Below are positions 9,730 through 18,258 of a stretch of 53,407 bases of DNA, piece by piece. The notes under the pieces were generated by a model. That model was not told the DNA's origin. It was given only the letters and a program-made list of their open reading frames with translations, and made no database searches. This DNA is from Nevskia sp. (GTDB lineage Bacteria > Pseudomonadota > Gammaproteobacteria > Nevskiales > Nevskiaceae). A program made the translations under genes and the position numbers. The stretch lies in NCBI GenBank assembly GCA_028291645.1, contig JAQGNU010000024.1:1-53407 (forward strand), written 5' to 3'. Positions within the stretch are counted from its first letter, which is position 1, and the number at the start of each line of letters is the position of its first letter.

Positions 9730-9932
9730 GCGAGGCGAACCTCGCCTTCATGCGCTGAGAGCTTTGTTCCGCCCTCGCTGGGCGGGTGTCTACGCTCGCT
9801 GTCGCGACAGCGAAACAGCGATGAGGCAGCGACAGCGACAGTAGGGCGGATTAGCCGTCAGGCGTAATCCGCCTTCCGCGTGGAGGCTTCGCACCTGCGC
9901 AGTCACAACACGGAAGGCGGGATGCTCCCGCC
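9730..9932. repeat. Cluster of five palindromic hairpin repeats
   Basis: In about 200 bp there are five separate stem-loops: GCGAGG/CCTCGC (9730-9745), CCGCCC/GGGCGG (9769-9785), a perfect 18-bp palindrome centred on 9804/9805 (arm TCGCTGTCG), GGCGGATTA/TAATCCGCC (9845-9873) and GGCGGGA/TCCCGCC (9916-9932). The fourth belongs to a repeat type (GGCGGATTA...TAATCCGCC) that I know to be scattered in many gammaproteobacterial genomes. The last could end transcription of the minus-strand gene beside it, although no T-tract follows. No gene is seen here. Confidence 0.7.
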
Positions 9933-9935
9933 CTT

Positions 9936-10223
9936 CTAAGCCGCTTTCTTCCGCGCACGTGCCGAACCCTTGTTCGGCGAATGCCCCTGCTTGGTCGCGA
10001 CCGCGCGACGCGCAGATTTCTTGCGCGCCGGCTTTTTCGCAGCCGCCGATGTGCCGCGTCCGGAACCCGAACGCGCACCACCGCCATCCTGCTTGTTGAC
10101 CGTCGCCCAGGCACGTGCCTCGGCTTCTTTCTTCGAGACACCACGCGCCTCGTAACTCTGTTCGATCTTTGCAGCCTTGTGCTGTTGCTTCGCGGTATAG
10201 GCCTGCTTGCTTCCTCGCGGCAT
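9936..10223 (-). CDS. Small basic protein, MPRGxKxxYTxKQ family
   Basis: A 95-aa, very basic protein. The N-terminal half (MPRGSKQAYTAKQQHKAAKI...SYEARGVSKKEAEARAWATV) matches a widespread family of small proteins that some databases call plasmid stabilisation proteins without firm proof. The C-terminal half is a Lys/Ala/Arg/Ser-rich tail (AAAKKPARKKSARRAVATK) resembling histone H1 or other DNA-coating proteins. A strong ribosome site (GGAGGA) precedes the ATG. It follows eutC on the same strand by 16 bp, so it may be co-transcribed. The function is unknown; nucleic-acid binding is inferred from charge. Confidence 0.8.
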   Translation of the reverse strand: MPRGSKQAYTAKQQHKAAKIEQSYEARGVSKKEAEARAWATVNKQDGGGARSGSGRGTSAAAKKPARKKSARRAVATKQGHSPNKGSARARKKAA

Positions 10224-10239
10224 GATGTCCTCCGGGCGA

Positions 10240-11040
10240 TTACGGATCCTGAGTCATTGCGACAACAGCTGGCGCGGGGAGGTTCGGATCGAAACGTAGG
10301 GCGATGCCGCTGAGCTGCTTGCTCAGCGCCGCCCGCGCGAGTGCAGCGATCTGCTGCGCGGCATCTTCGAGCGCTAGGCCCGCTGGACGAATGTTGGAAA
10401 TGCAGTTGCGCTCGCCATCGTTGCGTCCGACTTTCGGCGCGTAGGTCAGATAGGCGCCGAGACTGTCGGCAGCACTCAGGCCGGGACGTTCGCCGATGAT
10501 GCAGATCGCAAGCCGTGCACCGAACAACTCAGCGACTTCGTCGGCTAGCGCGACGCGTGCCTGCCTTGCAATCACGATCGGTGCGAGCGAAAAGCCGGAC
10601 AACAGTGGACGCAGTGCGCGCAGCAACGGCGCGGCATGCGCCTGCACGGCAGTCGAGGACAAACCATCGCCGACGACGATGGCGATGTCGGCACCGTTCG
10701 AACCCACTGCCTCGCTCAGCCTTGTTGCCGACTCCGCGGCGAGACGCCGACCCCAATCGGGACGTGCGAGATAGGCGCTGCGTTCGGAAGCGCGGCTGCG
10801 CACGACGAGCAGCGGCCAGTCCTGCGCACTCAGCGCCGCGGTGAGCGCATCCACATCGAGCGGCAGATGCACCGCATCGCGCGCCTGCGCGTGGGCGAGG
10901 TCGAACGCGAGCACTGCGCGCGTCGGCAGGCTGGCGCCGCTGCGTCCGAGTGCCAGGCGCGCGGCGGTATGACGGCGCAGTTCGATCCAGCTATCGTCGA
11001 TGATCGCATTCGCGGCGGTCTCGGCCGGCGATGTCTTCAT
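10240..11040 (-). CDS. eutC: Ethanolamine ammonia-lyase small subunit EutC
   Basis: EutC is the light chain of adenosylcobalamin-dependent ethanolamine ammonia-lyase, which splits ethanolamine into acetaldehyde and ammonia. The 266-aa product shows family segments (FDLAHAQARDAVH, IVVGDGLSSTAVQAHA, IVIARQARVALADEVAELFGARL, IGERPGLSAADSLGAYLTY, NCISNIRPAGLALEDAAQQI). It overlaps eutB by 4 nt. The N-terminus is shorter than in E. coli EutC (295 aa), lacking the part that helps target the enzyme to a microcompartment. No shell genes are present here. Confidence 0.94.
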   Translation of the reverse strand: MKTSPAETAANAIIDDSWIELRRHTAARLALGRSGASLPTRAVLAFDLAHAQARDAVHLPLDVDALTAALSAQDWPLLVVRSRASERSAYLARPDWGRRLAAESATRLSEAVGSNGADIAIVVGDGLSSTAVQAHAAPLLRALRPLLSGFSLAPIVIARQARVALADEVAELFGARLAICIIGERPGLSAADSLGAYLTYAPKVGRNDGERNCISNIRPAGLALEDAAQQIAALARAALSKQLSGIALRFDPNLPAPAVVAMTQDP

Positions 11041-12431
11041 ATCGACGCGCCTTCGGCGAATGCCGTGAGCTGCGGCAGCGCTGCCGCGCGCGTCGTCGCC
11101 AGCCGGCCTGCGTCATCGGTGATGCCGACGCGGTGCAGCCAGGCGGCGAATTCCGGTGCGCGCTGCAGGCCGAGCAGCTCGCGCAAGTACAGCGCGTCGT
11201 GGAACGAAGTCGATTGGTAGCTGAGCATGATGTCGTCGGCGCCGGGCACGCCCATCACGTAGTTGACGCCGGCGCTGCCAAGCAAAGTCAGCAGCGTGTC
11301 CATGTCGTTCTGATCGGCTTCGGCGTGATTGGTGTAGCAGACGTCGACGCCCATCGGCAGCCCGAGCAGCTTGCCGCAGAAATGATCTTCGAGGCCGGCG
11401 CGGATGATCTGGCGGCCGTCGAACAGATACTCGGGCCCGATGAAGCCGACCACGGTATTCACCAGCAAAGGCTGGAACGCACGCGCGACGGCATAGGCGC
11501 GCGCTTCGCAAGTCTGCTGATCGACGCCGTGATGCGCATCGGCCGATAGCGCGCTGCCCTGGCCGGTTTCGAAATACATGACATTGCTGCCGACCGTGCC
11601 GCGCTTGAGCGATTGCGCCGCAGCCTGCGCCTCGCGCAGCAGCCTGAGATCGATGCCGAAGCTACGGTTGGTGGCCTCGGTCCCGGCTATCGACTGGAAC
11701 ACCAGATCGAGCGGCACGCCATTGTTGATCGCATCGATCTGGCGGGTGACGTGCGCCAGCACGCAGGACTGCGTCGGAATTTCGAAGCGCCGGATCAATT
11801 CATCGAGCAGGCGCCACAGTGCAGCCAGTTTGGCCGGCTCGTCGGTGACCGGGTTGATGCCGATGCAGGCGTCGCCGGCACCGTACATCAGGCCGTCGAG
11901 AATGCTGGCGGCGATGCCCTTGGGATCGTCGGTCGGATGATTCGGCTGCAGCCGCACTGCGAGCCGGCCGCGCAGGCCGAGCGTGTTGCGAAAACGCGTG
12001 ACGACGCTGCACTTGCGCGCCGCCAGAATCAGATCCTGGTTGCGCATCAGCTTACTCACCGCCGCGGCCATCTCCGGCGTGATGCCGGGTGCCAGCGCAG
12101 TCAGCACGTCGGTGCTCGCCAGATCCGACATCAGCCAGTCGCGAAAAGCCCCGACGGTGAGACTGCGGACCGGCGCGTAGGCCTGTGCGTCGTGTGTATC
12201 GACGATCAGCCGCGTGACTTCGTCGTCTTCGTAGGGAATCAGCGCTTCGTCGAGGAAGCGCGTCAGCGGCAGATCGGCCAGCACGAGCTTGGCCGCGATG
12301 CGTTCCTCGTCGCTGCTGGCGGCAAGGCCGGCGAGCGCATCGCCGGAGCGCGCCGGGCTGGCCTTGGCGAGCAGCTCGCGCAAGTCGCGGAAGACGTAGC
12401 TGCGCGCGCCGACGGCGTGCTGCAAGCGCAT
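11037..12431 (-). CDS. eutB: Ethanolamine ammonia-lyase large subunit EutB
   Basis: EutB is the catalytic TIM-barrel subunit that binds ethanolamine and, with EutC, adenosylcobalamin. The 464-aa product is close to the E. coli length (453) and carries the family blocks (LGLRGRLAVRLQPNHPTDDP, SILDGLMYGAGDACIGINP, YFETGQGSALSADAHHGVDQ, VVGFIGPEYLFDGRQIIRAG, VMGVPGADDIMLSYQSTSFHD). It follows a glutathione S-transferase gene by 42 bp and overlaps eutC. Ethanolamine can serve as nitrogen or carbon source. No permease or aldehyde dehydrogenase gene is adjacent. Confidence 0.96.
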   Translation of the reverse strand: MRLQHAVGARSYVFRDLRELLAKASPARSGDALAGLAASSDEERIAAKLVLADLPLTRFLDEALIPYEDDEVTRLIVDTHDAQAYAPVRSLTVGAFRDWLMSDLASTDVLTALAPGITPEMAAAVSKLMRNQDLILAARKCSVVTRFRNTLGLRGRLAVRLQPNHPTDDPKGIAASILDGLMYGAGDACIGINPVTDEPAKLAALWRLLDELIRRFEIPTQSCVLAHVTRQIDAINNGVPLDLVFQSIAGTEATNRSFGIDLRLLREAQAAAQSLKRGTVGSNVMYFETGQGSALSADAHHGVDQQTCEARAYAVARAFQPLLVNTVVGFIGPEYLFDGRQIIRAGLEDHFCGKLLGLPMGVDVCYTNHAEADQNDMDTLLTLLGSAGVNYVMGVPGADDIMLSYQSTSFHDALYLRELLGLQRAPEFAAWLHRVGITDDAGRLATTRAAALPQLTAFAEGASI

Positions 12432-12473
12432 CGCGTCTTTAGCCCTCGCTGCCGCTGCGCGTCATCGCTGCCC

Positions 12474-13142
12474 TCATTGGTAGATTTCGCAGATCGCGAG
12501 GCGCTCGCGTTCGACCACGCCGGCGGCGTACCAGGCCTGCATCGCCGGCAGCGCGCGCATTGCGGCGACGTAACGCGCGCAGGCCGCTGACAGCGGCACT
12601 GCGTAAGTGATGAAGCGCGTCACCACCGGTGCGAAGAAGGCGTCGGCGATGGTGAAATCGCCGAACAGGAACGGCCGCGTCTGCGCACCGTCGTCGTCGG
12701 CGCCGAAGCGCGCGCGGCAGTCTTCCCAGATTGCGCAAATGCGCGCGATGTCGGCCAGCACTTCCGGCGAGCGGCCTTTGTCCGGGTGCGCGGCGCGCAG
12801 ATTCATCGGCATTTGCGCACGCAGACTGCCGAAGCCGGAATGCATTTCCGCACTGACCGAACGCGCCAGCGCACGCGCGCCGATCTCGCTCGGCCACAGG
12901 TGACGCTGCGGGAATTGCTCGGCCAGATACTCGGCGATCGCCAGCGAATCCCAGATCGTGCGATCGCCATCGATCAGCACCGGCACCTTGCCGGCCGGCG
13001 AGTAGCGCAGCTGCTGCAGCTTCGAATCGGCCTGATACAGCGCGATCGGAACCTCCTCGAAAGGGATGTGCTTCACCTGCATCAGCAGCCAGGGCCGCAG
13101 CGACCACGAGGAATAATTCTTGTTGCCGATGACGAGCTTCAT
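12474..13142 (-). CDS. Glutathione S-transferase family protein
   Basis: A 222-aa protein with an N-terminal thioredoxin-like GST domain (MKLVIGNKNYSSWSLRPWLL; KVPVLIDGDRTIWDSLAIAEYL with the Pro and Ser that hold glutathione) and an all-helical C-terminal domain (PFLFGDFTIADAFFAPVVTR, the usual D-x-x-x-A signature). The Ser-rich active-site loop suggests a Ser-type class. I chose the ATG at 13142 because it begins the domain directly; an in-frame start 9 codons upstream exists. It is the first gene ahead of eutBC; the biochemical link is unclear. Confidence 0.9.
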   Translation of the reverse strand: MKLVIGNKNYSSWSLRPWLLMQVKHIPFEEVPIALYQADSKLQQLRYSPAGKVPVLIDGDRTIWDSLAIAEYLAEQFPQRHLWPSEIGARALARSVSAEMHSGFGSLRAQMPMNLRAAHPDKGRSPEVLADIARICAIWEDCRARFGADDDGAQTRPFLFGDFTIADAFFAPVVTRFITYAVPLSAACARYVAAMRALPAMQAWYAAGVVERERLAICEIYQ

Positions 13143-13233
13143 AAGGCTTCCAGGGCAAGCAATGGACAAGCCAGCTTGCGGTGCTGGCCGTACATGAGCA
13201 AGTCGCGCGCAAGCATGAGTACGCAGCGCCCGC

Positions 13234-13264
13234 TAAAATCCGCCTCCCCGGCGAACACGCCGGG
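13234..13264 (+). promoter_or_regulatory. hisG leader: -10 box and 5' stem-loop
   Basis: TAAAAT (13234-13239) is a plausible -10 box, with no clear -35. It is followed at once by a perfect 7-bp hairpin, CCCGGCG (13247-13253) and CGCCGGG (13258-13264) with loop AACA. The hairpin would sit at the very 5' end of the hisG message. No His-codon leader peptide is seen, so classical attenuation is not supported. Confidence 0.4.
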
Positions 13265-13291
13265 CCTGACGCCGCATCCCGTGCCGAACCC

Positions 13292-13939
13292 ATGACCGCA
13301 TTGACGCTGGCCCTGTCGAAGGGCCGCATACTCGAAGACAGCCTGCCGCTGCTCGCCGCCGTCGGCATCGCGCCGGCGGGCGACGCCGAGCGCCTGCTGC
13401 GGCTGCCGACGCAGGACCGCAACGTCGAGCTGCTGGTGATCCGGCCAACCGATGTGCCGACCTACGTCGAATACGGCGCCGCCGATCTCGGCATCATCGG
13501 CAAGGACATCCTGCTCGAACATGGCGGCGAAGCGCTGTACGAGCCGCTCGACATCGGGATCGCGCGCTGCCGGCTGTCGGTGGCGACCCGCGCCGATTCG
13601 CCGCTGGCCAAGGGCCTCGCCGGATTCAGCGGCCGCCGTCTGCGCGTCGCCACCAAATACCCGGAAGTCACGCGCCGCTTCTTCGCCGCGCGTGGCGAGC
13701 AGGTCGAGATCATCAAACTGTACGGCTCGATGGAACTCGCACCGCTGGTCGGACTGGCCGATCTGATCGTCGATCTGGTCGCCACCGGCAACACCTTGCG
13801 CGCCAATGGCCTAGTCGAAATCCAGACCATCTTCGAATCGAGCGCGCGCCTGGTGGTGAACAAGGCGGCGATGAAGATGAAGCACGCCGCGATCGGTGCA
13901 TTGCTGGAGCGCTTCGGCAAAGCGGTGGCCCATGGCTAG
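13292..13939 (+). CDS. hisG: ATP phosphoribosyltransferase HisG (short form)
   Basis: HisG condenses ATP and phosphoribosyl pyrophosphate in the first step of histidine synthesis. The 215-aa protein has the type II periplasmic-binding-like fold ([34 protein letters not shown]) and the PRPP site [20 protein letters not shown]. It lacks the C-terminal regulatory domain of the roughly 300-aa long form, so activity and feedback control should need a HisZ partner, which is not in this window. I use the ATG at 13292, the start of the conserved region. The last 8 nt overlap hisD. Confidence 0.96.
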   Translation: MTALTLALSKGRILEDSLPLLAAVGIAPAGDAERLLRLPTQDRNVELLVIRPTDVPTYVEYGAADLGIIGKDILLEHGGEALYEPLDIGIARCRLSVATRADSPLAKGLAGFSGRRLRVATKYPEVTRRFFAARGEQVEIIKLYGSMELAPLVGLADLIVDLVATGNTLRANGLVEIQTIFESSARLVVNKAAMKMKHAAIGALLERFGKAVAHG

Positions 13940-15239
13940 TTCGGCGCTCGCGCCCGCGCGGCTCGACAGTCGCGCCGCGGATTTCGACGCGCAGTTCGGG
14001 CGTCTGCTCGACCGCGCGCCGGAAGCCGATGCGGCATTGACGACGCGCGTCACCGCCATCATTGACGACGTCCGCGTGCGCGGCGACGCGGCGCTGATCG
14101 AATACACCAATCGCTTCGATAAACGTAGCGTACGCTCCGCACTCGAACTGGAAGTACCGGCCGCCGCGCGCGCCGCCGCCTGGGCCGCGCTGCCGGCCGA
14201 GCTGCGCGCCGCACTCGAAGCCGCCGCTGCGCGCATTCGCAGCTATGCCGAGCGCCAGAAACTCGAAGACTGGGAATTCGGCGACGCACACGGCAATCGC
14301 CTCGGCCAGCGTGTCAGCGCGATGGATCGCGTCGGCCTCTACGTCCCCGGCGGCAAGGCGGCGTATCCGTCGAGCGTGCTGATGAACGCGATTCCGGCCA
14401 AGGTTGCCGGCGTCGCCGAGATCCTCATGGTGGTGCCGGCGCCCGACGGCGAGCTGAATCCGGTGGTGCTGGGTGCGGCGCATCTCGCCGGCGTCGATCG
14501 CGTCTTCACGATCGGCGGCGCGCAGGCGATCGCCGCACTCGCGTACGGCACCGCCAGCGTGCCCGGCGTCGACAAAATCGTTGGTCCCGGCAATGCCTAT
14601 GTTGCCGCGGCGAAGCGCCTGGTGTTCGGTCGCGTCGGCATCGATTCGATTGCCGGGCCTTCGGAGATCGTCGTCGTCTGCGATGGCGCCACCGATCCGC
14701 GCTGGATCGCGATGGATCTGTTCTCGCAGGCCGAGCACGACGAAGACGCGCAGTCGATTCTGATTTCGCCGGACGCCGCGTTTCTCGATCGCGTGCTGGC
14801 GGCGATGGAACAACGCATCCGCGAACTGCCGCGCGCCGACATCGTGCGCACTTCGCTTGAACGGCGCGGCGCCCTGATCGCGGTGCGCGATCTCGACGAA
14901 GCGATCGCGCTGTCGAATCGCATCGCGCCGGAACATCTGGAGTTGTCGGTGGCAGAGCCGCGCAAGTGGCTGCAACAGGTGCGTCATGCCGGCGCGGTAT
15001 TCCTCGGCCGGCATACGCCGGAAGCCTTCGGCGATTACTGCGCCGGGCCCAACCATGTGCTGCCGACTTCACGCGCCGCGCGCTTCTCCAATCCGCTCGG
15101 CGTCTATGAATTCCAGAAGCGCAGCAGCCTGATCGAGTGCTCCGCCGAAGGTGCAAAAGCGCTTAGCACCATCGCCGGCCGCATTGCCGACGCCGAAGGT
15201 CTGCAGGCACACGCGGCGAGCGCACGCGATCGCGGCTGA
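13932..15239 (+). CDS. hisD: Histidinol dehydrogenase HisD
   Basis: HisD oxidises L-histidinol twice with NAD+ to give L-histidine; it is a zinc enzyme. The 435-aa protein shows the hallmark blocks [73 protein letters not shown] (zinc and base-catalyst region) and [10 protein letters not shown] (zinc His). Start ATG at 13932 overlaps hisG. hisC, which often follows, is missing; the next gene is a transporter. Confidence 0.97.
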   Translation: MASSALAPARLDSRAADFDAQFGRLLDRAPEADAALTTRVTAIIDDVRVRGDAALIEYTNRFDKRSVRSALELEVPAAARAAAWAALPAELRAALEAAAARIRSYAERQKLEDWEFGDAHGNRLGQRVSAMDRVGLYVPGGKAAYPSSVLMNAIPAKVAGVAEILMVVPAPDGELNPVVLGAAHLAGVDRVFTIGGAQAIAALAYGTASVPGVDKIVGPGNAYVAAAKRLVFGRVGIDSIAGPSEIVVVCDGATDPRWIAMDLFSQAEHDEDAQSILISPDAAFLDRVLAAMEQRIRELPRADIVRTSLERRGALIAVRDLDEAIALSNRIAPEHLELSVAEPRKWLQQVRHAGAVFLGRHTPEAFGDYCAGPNHVLPTSRAARFSNPLGVYEFQKRSSLIECSAEGAKALSTIAGRIADAEGLQAHAASARDRG

Positions 15240-15290
15240 CGCCGGGGCCTAATCCCAAGCCGTGGAGGTGACTTTATCCCGAGGACGCGT

Positions 15291-15309
15291 GTTATCTTCA
15301 CGCGATAAC
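15291..15309. promoter_or_regulatory. Inverted repeat before the MFS gene
   Basis: GTTATC (15291-15296) and GATAAC (15304-15309) form a perfect inverted repeat with a 7-bp spacer, 17 bp before the transporter ATG. A strong ribosome site (GGGAGGAG) follows directly. It may be an operator for an unseen regulator. Confidence 0.35.
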
Positions 15310-15326
15310 CTAGGGAGGAGATACCG

Positions 15327-16559
15327 ATGGCCTTGTTTGGACCATTCAGTGAACTGACCTCGCCGCAGCGGCATACGTTTTTCGCCTCGCTCGCCGGCTG
15401 GTCGCTCGACGCCTTCGATTTCTTCATCTTCGTGCTGTGCCTGTCGGCGATCAGCGACGACTTCCACGTCAAAATCCATGACGTTGCGGTAGGCATTTCG
15501 CTGACGCTGGCGATGCGTCCGCTCGGCGCGCTGTTCTTCGGCTGGCTGGCGGAAAAATACGGCCGCCGGCCGATCCTGATGCTCAACGTGGTGAGCTATT
15601 CGGTGTTCGAGCTGGCTTCGGCCTTCGCGCCCAACCTCGCTACCCTGCTGGTGCTGCGCGCGCTGTTCGGCTTCGCTATGGGTGGCGAGTGGGGCGTCGG
15701 CGCCGCTCTGGCACTGGAAACCCTGCCGGCGAAAGGGCGCGGTTTCTTCTCCGGACTGCTGCAGGAAGGCTATGTCATCGGTTTCCTGGCGGCTTCGATC
15801 GTATCCCGGTTCGCGTTCGAATATGTCGGCTGGCGCGGCATGTTCATCATCGGCGCGCTGCCGGCGCTGCTGGTGTTCTACATCCGCCGCAATGTGCCCG
15901 AGTCGCCGGCCTGGCTCGCTGGCCAGCAGTCCAAGCGCGCATCCATCGGCGAACTGCTAACGGTGGTCAGGGCGCATCTGCCGCTGCTGCTCTACATGAT
16001 CCTGTTGATGGCCTGCTTCAACGCCTTCTCGCACGGTTCGCAGGATCTGTACAAGCCGTTCCTGCTGAAACAGCACGGCTTCACGCCGCAGATCAGCGAT
16101 ACGCTGATCATCGTGATGAATGTCGGCGCGCTGCTCGGCGGCATCTTCTTCGGTGCGTTCTCGGAAAAGCTCGGCCGCAAGCGGGCCATCGCCCTGGCGG
16201 CGCTGCTGGCGCTGCCGATGATCCCCTTGTGGGCGTTCTCCCTCACGCCGGTGATGCTGGCGCTGGGCGGCTTCCTAATGCAGTTCATGGTGCAGGGTGC
16301 TTGGGGCATCGTGCCGGCGCACATCAACGAGCTGGCACCCTCGGCGGTGCGCGCGATCCTGCCCGGCTTCGCCTACCAGTTCGGCAATTTCATCATGTCG
16401 CTGCTGTCGCCGATACAGGCCGGTTACGCCGAGTCGAACGGCGGCGATTTCGCCACCATGCTGGCCTGGACCATCGGCATCGTCGCCGTGCTGCTGGCCA
16501 CGGTGACACTGCTGGGCCCGGAAGCGAAGAACGTCGATATGGGCGCGAAGCAGACCTAG
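15327..16559 (+). CDS. MFS transporter, sialate/carboxylate:H+ symporter type
   Basis: A 410-aa major facilitator protein with about 12 transmembrane helices. The first helix WSLDAFDFFIFVLCLSAI carries the acidic residues typical of the sugar/carboxylate symporter branch. The loop 2-3 motif reads GWLAEKYGRRPILM. RALFGFAMGGEWGVGAAL and the mid-protein repeat FSEKLGRKRAIAL are also typical. The segment pattern resembles lactate, sialic-acid and related carboxylate permeases, but the substrate cannot be assigned. Preceded by a strong GGAGGAG ribosome site. It ends one base before the convergent cobalamin-binding-protein gene. Confidence 0.88.
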   Translation: MALFGPFSELTSPQRHTFFASLAGWSLDAFDFFIFVLCLSAISDDFHVKIHDVAVGISLTLAMRPLGALFFGWLAEKYGRRPILMLNVVSYSVFELASAFAPNLATLLVLRALFGFAMGGEWGVGAALALETLPAKGRGFFSGLLQEGYVIGFLAASIVSRFAFEYVGWRGMFIIGALPALLVFYIRRNVPESPAWLAGQQSKRASIGELLTVVRAHLPLLLYMILLMACFNAFSHGSQDLYKPFLLKQHGFTPQISDTLIIVMNVGALLGGIFFGAFSEKLGRKRAIALAALLALPMIPLWAFSLTPVMLALGGFLMQFMVQGAWGIVPAHINELAPSAVRAILPGFAYQFGNFIMSLLSPIQAGYAESNGGDFATMLAWTIGIVAVLLATVTLLGPEAKNVDMGAKQT

Positions 16560-16560
16560 T

Positions 16561-17331
16561 CTAGTCCGCTGCGGCCGCAGCGATGACGCCGCGGAGCGCG
16601 CGGTAGCCTTCCACCAGGCGTGGGCCGGGACGGCCCAACCAGGCTTCGGTGATCGGCACGATGCGGTCGCGCTTGACCGCAGGCACCTCGGACCAGCCGG
16701 CGCGCCGGCGTACGATGTCCGCGCGATAGTTTTCCTCGCGTACGCCGCACCAGCTCATCACGACCACATCCGGCGACGCTGCAAGCACCTGCGCATCGGT
16801 CAAGGGCGCGCTCTTGGCATCGATGTGTGCCCAAGGATTTTCGCCGCCGGCGAGCGCGATCAGATCGGTCGCCCAGGATTGCCGCGTCGGCGTGATCACC
16901 GGTTTCGGCCACCATTCGATCAGCACTTTGGGCGCTGCAGCGGTAGGCTTGAGCGGCGGCATCGCTGCGCGCATTTCAGCGATGAGTGCGTCGCCGCGTG
17001 CGCCGACACCGAGCGCTGCGGCAATGCGGCGGATGTCGTGGTAAATGTCTTCCAGCGAACAGGGATCACAGACCAGAATGCGCAGGCCGGCGGCTTCGAG
17101 TTCGGCGACGATGCGCTCGTGGCCGGGGACCGTTAACGACGTCAATACCAGATCCGGCTGCAGCGCGATCACGCCAGCGACATCGAGATCGAGATCGCGG
17201 CCGAGCTTCGGCAGCTGCGCCACCACGTCAACCGGATAGTCGGAGTCGGTATCGATGCCGACGATCAGATCCGCACAGCCGAGTGCGCAGACGATCTCGG
17301 TGTTGGAACAGGTGTGCGAAAAAACCCGCAT
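16561..17331 (-). CDS. Cobalamin-binding (BtuF-like) protein without signal peptide
   Basis: A 256-aa member of the helical-backbone metal/cobalamin receptor family (cluster A-III binding proteins). It shows the start motif HTCSNTEIVCALGCADLIVG, then LPKLGRDLDLDVAGVIALQPDLVL, VLIEWWPKPVITPTRQSWATDLIALAGG and a C-terminal WLGRPGPRLVEGYRALRGVI. BtuF proteins are periplasmic, but here the mature fold begins at residue 1 with no signal peptide or lipobox, as in a group of cytosolic homologues. The start ATG directly abuts the stop of the metallo-hydrolase gene, so the two are co-translated. Cobalamin is the likely ligand by family, not proven. Confidence 0.82.
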   Translation of the reverse strand: MRVFSHTCSNTEIVCALGCADLIVGIDTDSDYPVDVVAQLPKLGRDLDLDVAGVIALQPDLVLTSLTVPGHERIVAELEAAGLRILVCDPCSLEDIYHDIRRIAAALGVGARGDALIAEMRAAMPPLKPTAAAPKVLIEWWPKPVITPTRQSWATDLIALAGGENPWAHIDAKSAPLTDAQVLAASPDVVVMSWCGVREENYRADIVRRRAGWSEVPAVKRDRIVPITEAWLGRPGPRLVEGYRALRGVIAAAAAD

Positions 17332-18258
17332 CTACTGCACCCAGTTCGGGAAGTAGCCGATCGCGTCGTGCGTCGCAGTATCGTGCGCCGGGACCACATG
17401 CAAGCCCGGATTCGCATCGAGCAGACCGCGCACCTGTAGCAGCACCTGCCAATTGGTCTCCGCATCGAGATCGACGATTTTGCTGGCGAGGCTGAACTTG
17501 CGATGCGGGCCGGTGATGCCGGCGCTGTTCCAGGCCAGATCGCCGACGAAGAAATAACGCTGACCGCTAGGTACGCTCAGCAGCAGGCCGACCGAGCCCG
17601 GTGTATGTCCGGGCAGCGGCAGCAACACGGCGCTGCCGTCGCCGAACAGATCGAGGCTGCGGTCGAAGCCGGCGTACGGTCCGCTGCTCAGCTCGTACAG
17701 ATGCCAGCGCTCGGCCGGAAACTGGAACTGGGTCGGCAACACGGTCGGCGGATGGCCGCTATCGATGAACCGTTTTTCTGCAGGCGTGACCCAAACCTTG
17801 GCATCCGGAAAATCACCGAGCGCGCTGGCGTGATCCCAATGGGCATGCGACAGGATGATGCGATCCGGTGCGGCGACCTTGGCGGCGGTCAACTGGCCGA
17901 CGGCCGGATGCAGATTGTCGAACGCCAGGAATGGCCGCGCCCAGAACGGAATCGTCGCGAACTGTTTTTCCACTTCGGTACCCAGCCCGGTGTCGAACAG
18001 GAAACGACCCTGCGGATGTTCGACCAGCACGGCGATGTGATTGATCCCCGCGGTCTTGAACGGACTGCCGCCGGCATAGGTGAAAGCCTGCAGCGTTTTC
18101 GCATCGGCGGTCTTGATCAGCGCGAAGCGCAGGCCGGCGGGCGCACTGGCCTGCGGCAAGGCGGTCCCTGGCGGAATCTTCGGCACCGGCTGCGGCGCGC
18201 GATTCCAGACCAGCGCCGCAACCAGCAGCACCGCCACGATCCATAACGTCTTTCGCAT
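17332..18258 (-). CDS. Membrane-anchored or exported metallo-beta-lactamase-fold hydrolase
   Basis: A 308-aa protein. A strongly hydrophobic N-terminus (MRKTLWIVAVLLVAALVW) acts as signal peptide or anchor. A metallo-beta-lactamase domain follows with HAHWDH (138-143), LPGHTPGSVGLLL, VGDLAWNS and VVPAHDTATHD, supplying the two-zinc ligands. The overall pattern resembles lactonase-like or general MBL hydrolases; the substrate is unknown. I chose the ATG at 18258, which has GGGAGAGACC upstream; the open frame runs further but gives no sensible N-terminus. It is the first gene of a two-gene unit with the BtuF-like gene. Confidence 0.88.
   Translation of the reverse strand: MRKTLWIVAVLLVAALVWNRAPQPVPKIPPGTALPQASAPAGLRFALIKTADAKTLQAFTYAGGSPFKTAGINHIAVLVEHPQGRFLFDTGLGTEVEKQFATIPFWARPFLAFDNLHPAVGQLTAAKVAAPDRIILSHAHWDHASALGDFPDAKVWVTPAEKRFIDSGHPPTVLPTQFQFPAERWHLYELSSGPYAGFDRSLDLFGDGSAVLLPLPGHTPGSVGLLLSVPSGQRYFFVGDLAWNSAGITGPHRKFSLASKIVDLDAETNWQVLLQVRGLLDANPGLHVVPAHDTATHDAIGYFPNWVQ

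Noticed and set aside
13713-15056. 447-codon minus-strand frame across hisD
   Set aside because: Shadow of hisD with compositional bias only; hisD is complete.
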